Of a DNA stretch of 32,789 bases, positions 26,036 to 31,169 are shown piece after piece. How positions within the stretch are numbered: position 1 is the stretch's first letter; each line of letters opens with the position of its first letter. The position numbers and the translations under genes are program-made. Below the pieces are notes generated by a model. That model saw only the letters and a program-made list of their open reading frames with translations. It searched no databases and was not told the origin of the DNA. This DNA comes from a virus: positions 1-32,789 of the IMG/VR virus record IMGVR_UViG_3300011445_000053. One strand, written 5' to 3'.

Positions 26036-27445
26036 TTAAAGCAGAACAACAGAATTGATTTCATTAATGAGCGCTTTCTTATCCTGTTCCATCAACTTCA
26101 TTATGTCAAACACTTTTTCGCTGAAGCCAGCAAGCGCATAGACATTGTGTTGTGGGAACTGCATGGATCCGTATCCTTGCAAGTCAAACGAATATACAAA
26201 AGGATCAGCCTTCAACTTTTGTTTGTATTGATTAAAAGTTGACACTGGTGAGTTACCACCCATCCACCCTTGCATATCAGACAGGATTATAATCCGATCA
26301 TACGCTTTGTTAGCGGTCTGAAAGATTGCATGGAAGTTAGTTCCACCTGAAGAAAACTTCACCGAGTTTGCGATAGTGATCACTGAATCAGAGGAGTTAA
26401 CGTTCACGTATTTAGCGTTCTCTTGAAACAGAATCAAATCGCAATCATTGGACTTCACCAGCACCGCTGCAAAGAGCGACCCTATCTGCGCTGGCTTGCC
26501 ATTCATCGAGCCGGACACATCCAGCACCACCAGGGTCCGTCCATCGAATTTAGGCACATTCGCACAGGCGATATCCACGGCTTGATTTAGGGCCTTTACA
26601 GTAGCTCTCACCTCTTGTGAGGAATCCAGCTTGTTAATTTCCTCAAACGCAGTGGTGAAACGGAAAGGCAGTACCAGTGACTTCCTGATCAGCTTCTCAT
26701 CAACGAGCATCTCCAATGCTTGATCCAGCACCTCTGGAGCCTGTTCAATGATGTTCCGCAGGTTCCGTAACAGGGCGAAGTAGCCGATCTTCCTGGTGAG
26801 GATAAGCTCCTTCCACGCATCCGACTTTGCCTCCGCTGCATCCTCAGCCTTGCCAGCCTCGGATAGCTTGGCCTCCCAGGTATCTTCAGACTTCAGCGTA
26901 CCCGCTATTAGGGAGGCTAGCGCCTTCGCGTTCTTATCGACTGGCGTTGGGTGCAGGATGTTCGCTGCGTCCACCAGTGAGAATCCCTTGCCCTCTCCAC
27001 GGTACTTGGCCAGCTGGTAGCCATCGAACTTGTCGAAAGCTTTAGCCAGACCAGCCTTCATCGCGTGAGTCATCTTGCCCTTGGCATAGGACAGGATCTC
27101 GGTGATATCGTCAGGCCGGTACACCACGGAGTTATAGAAGCCTTTAGCACATGGATTACCCTTGAGGAACCCCCCTAATTTCACTGCCGCTACGTGTGAT
27201 ATGGATCGCATACCAAACTTGGTACGTCCATACACAATGGCCTTGGCCGCAAATTCAGGATTGATCTTAGGCAAGAGAGACTCTAATCTATCGAAGCCAG
27301 TTTCTTCCTTCTGGTAGAACTGATTTTGCGCGAATGAAGTAAGCAGGATGGAAACGAATTCCAATTCTGGTGTCTGGGAGAAGGCCTCGCCTCCGGCCAG
27401 GTTGGTCACCTTGGTAGGTGATTCTTTAACATTGAACTTTGCCAT
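26036..27445 (-). CDS. rsr: Ro60/Rsr ortholog: TROVE plus vWA domain RNA-binding protein, 469 aa
   Basis: Ro60 proteins are ring-shaped RNA chaperones that bind Y RNAs and misfolded RNA; in bacteria a Y RNA can tether them to PNPase. The TROVE part (about 1-300) carries the typical EFAAKAIVYGRTKFGMRSIS (67-86), ANILHPTP (161-168) and WKELILTRKIGYFALLRNLR (211-230) segments. The vWA domain (about 303-469) has an intact metal site: D309-x-S311-x-S313, T369 and D390. It is complete and slightly shorter than cellular orthologs. Upstream on the same strand lie a terminator-like hairpin and three Y-like RNAs. The start ATG follows the U run by about 11 bases, suggesting control by read-through or by Ro60 binding. 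Confidence 0.93.
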   Translation of the reverse strand: MAKFNVKESPTKVTNLAGGEAFSQTPELEFVSILLTSFAQNQFYQKEETGFDRLESLLPKINPEFAAKAIVYGRTKFGMRSISHVAAVKLGGFLKGNPCAKGFYNSVVYRPDDITEILSYAKGKMTHAMKAGLAKAFDKFDGYQLAKYRGEGKGFSLVDAANILHPTPVDKNAKALASLIAGTLKSEDTWEAKLSEAGKAEDAAEAKSDAWKELILTRKIGYFALLRNLRNIIEQAPEVLDQALEMLVDEKLIRKSLVLPFRFTTAFEEINKLDSSQEVRATVKALNQAVDIACANVPKFDGRTLVVLDVSGSMNGKPAQIGSLFAAVLVKSNDCDLILFQENAKYVNVNSSDSVITIANSVKFSSGGTNFHAIFQTANKAYDRIIILSDMQGWMGGNSPVSTFNQYKQKLKADPFVYSFDLQGYGSMQFPQHNVYALAGFSEKVFDIMKLMEQDKKALINEINSVVLL

Positions 27446-27456
27446 ATAATTAAAAT

Positions 27457-27489
27457 AAAAAGGTCACTAATCATCCTCTGATAGTGACC
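27457..27489 (-). terminator. Terminator-like hairpin between the Y RNA array and Ro60
   Basis: On the - strand, GGUCACUA (27489-27482) pairs perfectly with UAGUGACC (27469-27462) across a 12-base loop, followed by UUUUU (27461-27457). The Ro60 start codon lies 11 bases beyond. It would release Y RNA transcripts and limit Ro60 expression to read-through. Its 5' arm, GUCACUAUC at 27488-27480, is also the exact complement of GAUAGUGAC at the start of the second Y-like unit, so alternative pairing that frees the downstream gene is possible. Confidence 0.75.
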
Positions 27490-27500
27490 CTTCAATAACA

Positions 27501-27625
27501 TGACAGGAAATACCTCAATCGGAAATTTAGCGCTCTACCATTGAGCTACTGGGTTTCCCCAGATTGGATTCGAACCAATAACCACTCGATCCACAGTCGA
27601 AGTAACCGATTAATCGTCACTGTCA
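27501..27625 (-). ncRNA. YrlA-class Y RNA with permuted tRNA-like module
   Basis: Closing stem UGACAG (27625-27620) with CUGUCA (27506-27501); conserved UGACGA at 27619-27614; second stem UUAAUCGG (27613-27606) with CCGAUUGA (27522-27515); conserved UACUUCGA at 27604-27597 and AUUUC at 27511-27507. At the tip is a tRNA mimic in permuted order: T arm AUUGG-UUCGAAU-CCAAU (27579-27563), an acceptor-like stem CUGGG-GAAA-CCCAG (27562-27549) with a tetraloop in place of free ends, the linker UA, then D arm GCUC-AAUGGUA-GAGC (27546-27532). The stems at the base stand where a tRNA anticodon arm would be. This is the architecture reported for bacterial YrlA RNAs, which bind Ro60 through that helix. 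Ends are estimated from pairing. Confidence 0.82.
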
Positions 27626-27631
27626 AGATCA

Positions 27632-27699
27632 TTGATAGGAGAAATCGCTGCTGGGAGTGTTTCATTGCTCGAAGTATCCCAATGGCTCGTCACTATCAA
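27632..27699 (-). ncRNA. Minimal Y-like RNA unit 2 (no tRNA module)
   Basis: Closing stem UUGAUAG (27699-27693) with CUAUCAA (27638-27632), 7 perfect pairs. Conserved UGACGA at 27692-27687, inner stem UUGGGA (27682-27677) with UCCCAG (27656-27651), conserved UACUUCGA at 27676-27669 and AUUUC at 27645-27641. The order and spacing match the other two units. Both stems differ from unit 1 by paired changes, evidence that the RNA is structured and selected. It lacks the T and D arms and so resembles only the Ro60-binding helix of the third unit. Confidence 0.68.
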
Positions 27700-27706
27700 A
27701 TATGTA

Positions 27707-27775
27707 TAAGAGGAAATAATGTAGCTGGGTGTTTTCTGTAAGCTTTCGAAGTAACCCAACTGCTCGTCACTCTTA
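27707..27775 (-). ncRNA. Minimal Y-like RNA unit 1, overlapping the RHH stop codon
   Basis: Closing stem UAAGAG (27775-27770) with CUCUUA (27712-27707); conserved UGACGA at 27769-27764; inner stem AGUUGGGU (27761-27754) with ACCCAGCU (27730-27723), 8 pairs; conserved UACUUCGA at 27753-27746; AUUUC at 27717-27713. The UAA that opens the closing stem is also the stop codon of the RHH gene, so the array is probably cut from, or co-transcribed with, that mRNA. It could also act as a 3' UTR element that binds Ro60. Transcription start not identified. Confidence 0.65.
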
Positions 27776-27907
27776 ATGTTTTTTTTCAATAAATTCTTGT
27801 ACGATCCGTCTGATCATACTGGACACTGTCCTCTCCCCGTAATCGGGGGCCATCTTCTTTAATTTTTTGACCCATTCGTGGTCTATCCAGAAGTTGAATC
27901 TCGTCAT
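27773..27907 (-). CDS. Ribbon-helix-helix DNA-binding protein, 44 aa
   Basis: A short protein of the Arc/CopG type: beta strand near residues 2-7 (TRFNFW), helix A about 10-20 (EWVKKLKKMAP), turn DYGERT, helix B about 27-42 (VSSMIRRIVQEFIEKK). RHH dimers insert the paired strands in the DNA major groove and usually repress nearby promoters. It is the first gene of the Y RNA-Ro60 transcription unit and its stop codon forms part of the first RNA unit. It may regulate the divergent promoters in 27908-27969. Start ATG at 27907; no clear Shine-Dalgarno sequence. Confidence 0.75.
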   Translation of the reverse strand: MTRFNFWIDHEWVKKLKKMAPDYGERTVSSMIRRIVQEFIEKKH

Positions 27908-27969
27908 GGCGGTAGCAAGGTACAAAGGTGCGTATTAAATACATACAATTTTATTAACTATATTTACAT

Positions 27970-28155
27970 ATGCCTATACTATACCTAATCCTGCTGCTGG
28001 CCATACTGGGTGTGGTCATGTATCTAATCAACAAACATGTACCAATGGACGAGCCGTATAAGAAGCTACTTAACTGGGTAGTCATCGTCGCTGTAGTTAT
28101 CTGGCTCTTGCGCGAGTTCGGTGTGTTTCATTACTTACGTGACATCACCGTCTAA
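27970..28155 (+). CDS. Small two-helix membrane protein, 61 aa (holin-like)
   Basis: Two membrane helices (about residues 2-20 and 36-52) joined by a short loop, NKHVPMDEPYKKLL. Proteins with this pattern (apolar helix, PMD-type loop, apolar helix ending IWLL) are common in phages and may act as holins, but that is unproven. It is the only + strand gene in the right arm, divergent from the RHH gene and convergent with the next - strand gene, with an 11-base 3' overlap. Its upstream 62 bases are very AT-rich and probably hold its promoter. Confidence 0.65.
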   Translation: MPILYLILLLAILGVVMYLINKHVPMDEPYKKLLNWVVIVAVVIWLLREFGVFHYLRDITV

Positions 28156-28366
28156 GCTGGATAAACCATACTACTCCGCAGAAGGTAGTGAACATCACCA
28201 TCAGGTACACACCGTACATCATCTCCTCATTAGTCTTGGCGTGTGAATACCACATCGGTACAATGATGAAGGCCAGTGAGATGATCACGCCTAACATGAT
28301 GCAGAGGAGGAATCTACCAGCATAATACCAGATCGATACATCGTTTGGTTTTTCAAATGGATCCAT
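28145..28366 (-). CDS. Small membrane protein, 73 aa
   Basis: Two membrane helices at about residues 15-37 and 49-69. The N-terminus is hydrophilic (MDPFEKPNDVSIW) and the C-terminus ends FIQLRR, favouring both ends in the cytoplasm. It overlaps the stop of the preceding gene by 14 bases and is the last gene of the - strand operon. No family is recognised. Position near another membrane protein on the opposite strand could hint at lysis or exclusion, without proof. Confidence 0.55.
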   Translation of the reverse strand: MDPFEKPNDVSIWYYAGRFLLCIMLGVIISLAFIIVPMWYSHAKTNEEMMYGVYLMVMFTTFCGVVWFIQLRR

Positions 28367-28664
28367 TATGTTTAGTTATAAGTGAACATATATAATATCT
28401 TGTACTCTCCCACCCTTCTGCTGGTAAACACATAACTATATTCTCAAGGCATTTCAATAGTTCCGCTTTGTCAACCTGAAGTTGTTCACATTTATAATAT
28501 AACTCATCTTTGACCTTTATTATTTGCTGTAGCCTCTCATTTTCTGATCGGGAAGCGGTAGCACCGTGTATGTAACCCTTTGCGTACATACGTTCATCAT
28601 AGTCTGAGTGTCCCTGTCCAATGGAATACTTTCTAGCCTCGAGTACTATTTGTTCGTCATCCAT
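28353..28664 (-). CDS. Coiled-coil protein, 103 aa (paralog of the 29952-30242 product)
   Basis: I chose ATG 28664, which overlaps the upstream stop as TGATG; a GTG one codon earlier is also possible. The middle is a coiled coil, with YYKCEQLQVDKAELLKCLEN near the centre. The phrase recurs as YQCEKLAADKAELLEALND in the protein encoded at 29952-30242, so the two are paralogs within the same operon. N-terminal ARKYSIGQGHSDYDERMYAK may form a separate small domain. Function unknown. Confidence 0.6.
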   Translation of the reverse strand: MDDEQIVLEARKYSIGQGHSDYDERMYAKGYIHGATASRSENERLQQIIKVKDELYYKCEQLQVDKAELLKCLENIVMCLPAEGWESTRYYICSLITKHNGSI

Positions 28665-29206
28665 CACGATACTATGATTGTTCGGTTGACTAATTTCGCT
28701 CCAGGTACGTCAATGCCCTCCATCAGATCGTGTTTGAGCCTTGCCTCATTCAGGTCAAAGTAGATCAGCGGGATCTTGGTGAGGTCAGTCACCGCTACTT
28801 CACGCTTGTTACGTGTATGTCCGTTGACCTGTACTTCTGTCTCTGCCAGCTTGCGCTCCAGTGTCTCAGGCTTGGTGATACGGCTATCCTCCAGTATCCG
28901 ATACTTAGCTACAGCAGCGATACGCTCCTGCTCAGTATACCAGCTGTCCATCTGTTCCTTGACTTGCTTGATACACGCCTCCAGTTTCTCTTCCAGCGGC
29001 TTGAAGTATTCACGAATCTGCTTGGTAGTTTCCAGCGATGGCTTGAGCGACTTATCCTTGAGTGCCTTCGCTTCCTTCTCAGCCAGCTTGAAGGTTTTGA
29101 GCAAGCTGCCACCAGCCTCAAACTCTGCCTTGCTGTTACACTTGTAATCTGTTGCGCGGTTGATTTCACTCTTGAGTGATTTCTCCATTTTTACGATCTC
29201 TTGCAT
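28664..29206 (-). CDS. Charged helical protein, 180 aa
   Basis: Residues 1-110 are long charged helices (KSLKSEINRATDYKCNSKAE; EYFKPLEEKLEACIKQVKEQ), likely coiled coil. The C-terminal 50 residues are mixed and end DVPGAKLVNRTIIV. Proteins with this layout (helical N-terminus, IPG/VPG-type strand near the end) often accompany phage single-strand annealing or exonuclease genes, and a PD-(D/E)XK exonuclease is encoded in the same operon, but I cannot name the family with confidence. The start overlaps the previous stop as TAATG. Confidence 0.6.
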   Translation of the reverse strand: MQEIVKMEKSLKSEINRATDYKCNSKAEFEAGGSLLKTFKLAEKEAKALKDKSLKPSLETTKQIREYFKPLEEKLEACIKQVKEQMDSWYTEQERIAAVAKYRILEDSRITKPETLERKLAETEVQVNGHTRNKREVAVTDLTKIPLIYFDLNEARLKHDLMEGIDVPGAKLVNRTIIVS

Positions 29207-29379
29207 TATTCTTCTATGTTTAAAAAGTTAACGTATCTTTTATAAATATCTGATTCCTTACCAAATGTCCACCTGACTACAGGCTGAACCAACCACTGCA
29301 AAACAACAAGTATCAGTACGATGATGAATAGCATTAACAATCTGATGACTGTCCATACTACCGCTGCTATTTTTTCCAT
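29206..29379 (-). CDS. Single-pass membrane protein, 57 aa
   Basis: The sequence begins MEKIAAVVWTVIRLLMLFII, with one strong membrane helix spanning about residues 6-30. A C-terminal hydrophilic part (RWTFGKESDIYKRYVNFL) follows. It starts 11 bases inside the end of the preceding gene and its TAA overlaps the ATG of the next. This coupling and the coherent hydrophobic pattern support it as real despite its length. Function unknown. Confidence 0.6.
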   Translation of the reverse strand: MEKIAAVVWTVIRLLMLFIIVLILVVLQWLVQPVVRWTFGKESDIYKRYVNFLNIEE

Positions 29380-29525
29380 CTGTTTTCAAGGTACTGTAAA
29401 ACGTACTTGGCAAACTCGGTGAGAAACTCATGGTCATCGAACATGAAAATCTTTTCCTTTCGGATAACAGCGAGGTCATATCTTTCCTTCAGACGCTTGG
29501 CTGATTCTTTATTGAACTGGATCAT
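29367..29525 (-). CDS. Small helical protein, 52 aa
   Basis: Begins MIQFNKESAKRLKERYDLAV and ends with LENRWKK. Mostly helical, charged, with a short acidic-aromatic middle (IFMFDDHEFLTEF). The ATG overlaps the stop of the VRR-NUC gene (ATGA) and the stop lies inside the next gene. Composition and coupling make it a likely real gene. No family recognised; perhaps a nuclease partner, on position alone. Confidence 0.55.
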   Translation of the reverse strand: MIQFNKESAKRLKERYDLAVIRKEKIFMFDDHEFLTEFAKYVLQYLENRWKK

Positions 29526-29974
29526 TTTTTCCATGACTTAAACCTGTAATAAAAATCTTCCCAGCTCTTCACAATCACGTATATGCCACCAGCCCTTTCT
29601 AATCTGGACTGAAATTCTTTTTGGACTTCACTCTGTGTATCCCGGCCAATCTTCACTTCGATCGAATAGATCCGTCCTTTGAGAACAATCTGCAAATCTC
29701 CCTGACCAACGTTATGTCCTGGTAGCCACATGCCCTTCATCTGACGAGTACGACCGATCACATCCACTACCGTAGCTCCGTTACGGAATCTTCCTTCGGA
29801 TCCGGTACGCTGACACATGATGCCTTGAATTGTACAGAAGTCAAGGATGGCCAGGGTCAATCCATTGGCCGTCTTGTCGGAGTATACCTTGCGATAACGG
29901 CCATGTTCAGGTACGTTCGGATGCTTGGCCAAGTCGTACTGGAAGCGGGCTTCAGTTAGGTCTTTGAGTGTCAT
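29522..29974 (-). CDS. VRR-NUC domain nuclease, 150 aa
   Basis: The VRR-NUC fold is a PD-(D/E)XK nuclease related to Holliday junction resolvases and FAN1. Here the core is G-Q-G-D93-L followed by the beta strand with E106-V-K108, then Q114, Q118 and Q122 in the next helix and AGGIYVIVKSWEDF near the C-terminus. Residues 1-60 contain a helix and an RTGSEGRF turn likely to bind DNA. Standalone short VRR-NUC proteins are common in phages, where they are thought to resolve branched DNA. It overlaps the upstream gene by 23 bases and the downstream one by ATGA. Confidence 0.82.
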   Translation of the reverse strand: MTLKDLTEARFQYDLAKHPNVPEHGRYRKVYSDKTANGLTLAILDFCTIQGIMCQRTGSEGRFRNGATVVDVIGRTRQMKGMWLPGHNVGQGDLQIVLKGRIYSIEVKIGRDTQSEVQKEFQSRLERAGGIYVIVKSWEDFYYRFKSWKK

Positions 29975-30242
29975 GTTTGGAGAGAACTTCTTTAGCTTTT
30001 AACAACGTTGGATTTTCCATTGCTGCTTCGTATTGGTATGATTCAACCATGTCATTCAACGCCTCAAGTAGTTCCGCTTTGTCGGCTGCTAGTTTTTCAC
30101 ATTGATATACGTAGGCAATATACAGTTCCTTCAGTCGCTCGTTCTCTGCCTTGAGCGCAGCGAGTTCATCCCTCAGTGTTTTATCCCGCCTGTCATTAGC
30201 GGCTGACATACCGTAATAAGCTTCCATGTCTTCGGGTGTCAT
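29952..30242 (-). CDS. Coiled-coil protein, 96 aa (paralog of the 28353-28664 product)
   Basis: I chose the ATG at 30242 (MTPEDMEAYYGMSAAND): it overlaps the TGA of the upstream gene (ATGA) and has a good GGAGG sequence six bases upstream, one of the few clear Shine-Dalgarno sites here. A start at 30272 is possible. A long coiled coil follows (LAALKAENERLKELYIAYV) with YQCEKLAADKAELLEALND, the phrase shared with its paralog. Function unknown. Confidence 0.65.
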   Translation of the reverse strand: MTPEDMEAYYGMSAANDRRDKTLRDELAALKAENERLKELYIAYVYQCEKLAADKAELLEALNDMVESYQYEAAMENPTLLKAKEVLSKHDTQRPN

Positions 30243-30394
30243 ATTTTCCTCCGTTTCCGTAAGTACCACCATCCCAATAGCAATCCAGCGATGAGCAGGA
30301 TCACCGTACCTGTGAGCGGAACAGGTTGTCCTGTGCGTGGATCAACTTCCCCTGGATTCCCCGGAGGTTGTGGTTGAATTAGTGTGTATGTCAT
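30239..30394 (-). CDS. Small proline-rich single-pass membrane protein, 51 aa
   Basis: The N-terminal 28 residues are proline- and glycine-rich (IQPQPPGNPGEVDPRTGQPV), followed by one membrane helix (about 29-44, TVILLIAGLLLGWWYL) and a basic end RKRRKI. Orientation is probably N-terminus outside. ATG overlaps the preceding stop (ATGA) and its stop overlaps the next start (ATGA), so translation is coupled on both sides. Family not recognised. Confidence 0.6.
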   Translation of the reverse strand: MTYTLIQPQPPGNPGEVDPRTGQPVPLTGTVILLIAGLLLGWWYLRKRRKI

Positions 30395-30729
30395 CGGTAA
30401 TAAAAAGCATCCTGTAATTTCTCAGGGTCCGACTCTACGATGTAGCCTCTAATGGTTACATCAGGGTTGTACCCGAATCGATATGAGCTTCTACTTTCAT
30501 ATCCGTAATTAATTTCAATATTCATTGGATCAATCGTAGCCACCACAATATTATCTTTATTGACAATGTACAACTTGGCCCTCTCAAGATCCCCATCAAC
30601 ATGGACGAAGTTCTTCACTTCTTCCGGCTGATATATCTCTATACGATCCGACTTCTTAACTATTTCCTTCCCCAGGAATGGCAACGCACTCAGGGAAGGT
30701 ATTATCGCCAGGAATTGACTTCTGTTCAT
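30391..30729 (-). CDS. Hypothetical protein with apolar N-terminus, 112 aa
   Basis: The N-terminus (MNRSQFLAIIPSLSALPFLG) resembles a signal-anchor or twin-arginine-like leader, though with only one Arg. The rest is beta-rich: RIEIYQPEEVKNFVHVDGD, then AKLYIVNKDNIVVATIDP. It may be exported or membrane-attached, which is unusual among early genes. The gene starts 74 bases inside the upstream one, a large overlap. Function unknown. Confidence 0.5.
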   Translation of the reverse strand: MNRSQFLAIIPSLSALPFLGKEIVKKSDRIEIYQPEEVKNFVHVDGDLERAKLYIVNKDNIVVATIDPMNIEINYGYESRSSYRFGYNPDVTIRGYIVESDPEKLQDAFYYR

Positions 30730-30853
30730 TTGTTTCTATTCGTTTACGCGCTGCATATTCTCGTTGATACTCGGCTTCCTTGTCAGCCCGTGTGTACTTA
30801 GTGCGAGTCCGATAGACCCGCTGATATAATTTACGTTCTTCTCTTGAATACAT
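30656..30853 (-). CDS. Basic helical protein, 65 aa
   Basis: The first 40 residues are a highly charged helix with alternating Arg/Tyr/Glu (REERKLYQRVYRTRTKYTRA, then EAEYQREYAARKR). This type appears in many phage genomes as a small DNA- or RNA-binding protein. The C-terminal 25 residues are neutral and Pro/Gly-rich. The start overlaps the previous stop as TAATG, but the 3' end overlaps the next gene by 74 bases. Function unknown. Confidence 0.5.
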   Translation of the reverse strand: MYSREERKLYQRVYRTRTKYTRADKEAEYQREYAARKRIETNEQKSIPGDNTFPECVAIPGEGNS

Positions 30854-31026
30854 TACTCTTGAATTAGTTCTAACTCAGGTTCCTTACCTCCCTTAATCGT
30901 GTGATAACCATTGAAATTTAACTTGATCTTAGTTCCGTCCTCAAACTCAATCAAGAGTTTATTGATATCACATTCATAGCAATCGACAATGCGCTTGCCT
31001 TTCAGGTCTTGGGGTAGGATGTTCAT
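30853..31026 (-). CDS. Small beta-rich protein, 57 aa
   Basis: Begins MNILPQDLKGKRIVDCYECD and continues with beta strands (KLLIEFEDGTKIKLNFNG) and an acidic end. The pattern of a DGT turn flanked by strands suggests a small barrel or SH3-like fold. ATG lies four bases inside the end of the preceding gene and the stop overlaps the following ATG as TAATG. No family recognised, but coupling and sequence support it. Confidence 0.6.
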   Translation of the reverse strand: MNILPQDLKGKRIVDCYECDINKLLIEFEDGTKIKLNFNGYHTIKGGKEPELELIQE

Positions 31027-31169
31027 TTTTTGGTTCCTCGTTTAATTAAGTCTGCTAATGCGTCTTCTTTGTTTTGTTTTGTCTGCAGTGCATAGAGATG
31101 CCAACGCATCACCACATCCTCAGGCAACCTGGAATTGATCGCCTTCCTTGATTTTTCTTTGTCTTTCAT
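31023..31169 (-). CDS. Small RHH-like protein, 48 aa
   Basis: A lysine-rich N-terminus (MKDKEKSRKA) is followed by INSRLPEDVVMRWHLYALQT and a second helix NKEDALADLIKRG, the strand-helix-helix layout of ribbon-helix-helix proteins. If so it would bind DNA as a dimer and regulate early genes. The ATG overlaps the exonuclease stop (ATGA) and the TGA overlaps the next ATG. It differs in sequence from the RHH protein near the Y RNAs. Confidence 0.55.
   Translation of the reverse strand: MKDKEKSRKAINSRLPEDVVMRWHLYALQTKQNKEDALADLIKRGTKK

Noticed and set aside
27501-27625. A normal tRNA gene
   Set aside because: The T arm precedes the D arm, and the acceptor-like stem is closed by a GAAA loop, so no free 5' or 3' acceptor ends exist. 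It fits a Y RNA tRNA mimic better.
27541-27741. A 66-codon open frame on the + strand
   Set aside because: It runs antisense through the Y-like RNAs, starts with TTG, and its composition only mirrors the RNA repeats on the other strand.
27596-27775. CRISPR-like array because of evenly spaced repeats
   Set aside because: The intervals contain conserved paired segments rather than unique spacers, only three copies occur, and no cas gene is present.
27908-27969. A Bacteroidota-type promoter (TTG, then TAnnTTTG) between the RHH gene and the + strand membrane gene
   Set aside because: The interval is AT-rich and divergent promoters are expected, but the nearest matches have wrong spacing (about 15 bases instead of 19), so I do not assign a site.
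28730-29179. Long + strand frames opposite the 180-residue protein
   Set aside because: Leu/Ser-rich shadow translation of a charged helical gene; there are no coupled starts and it runs against the operon.
29258-29479. A 73-codon frame on the - strand
   Set aside because: It is a shadow of two better frames (29206-29379 and 29367-29525), which are coupled to their neighbours and give coherent proteins.
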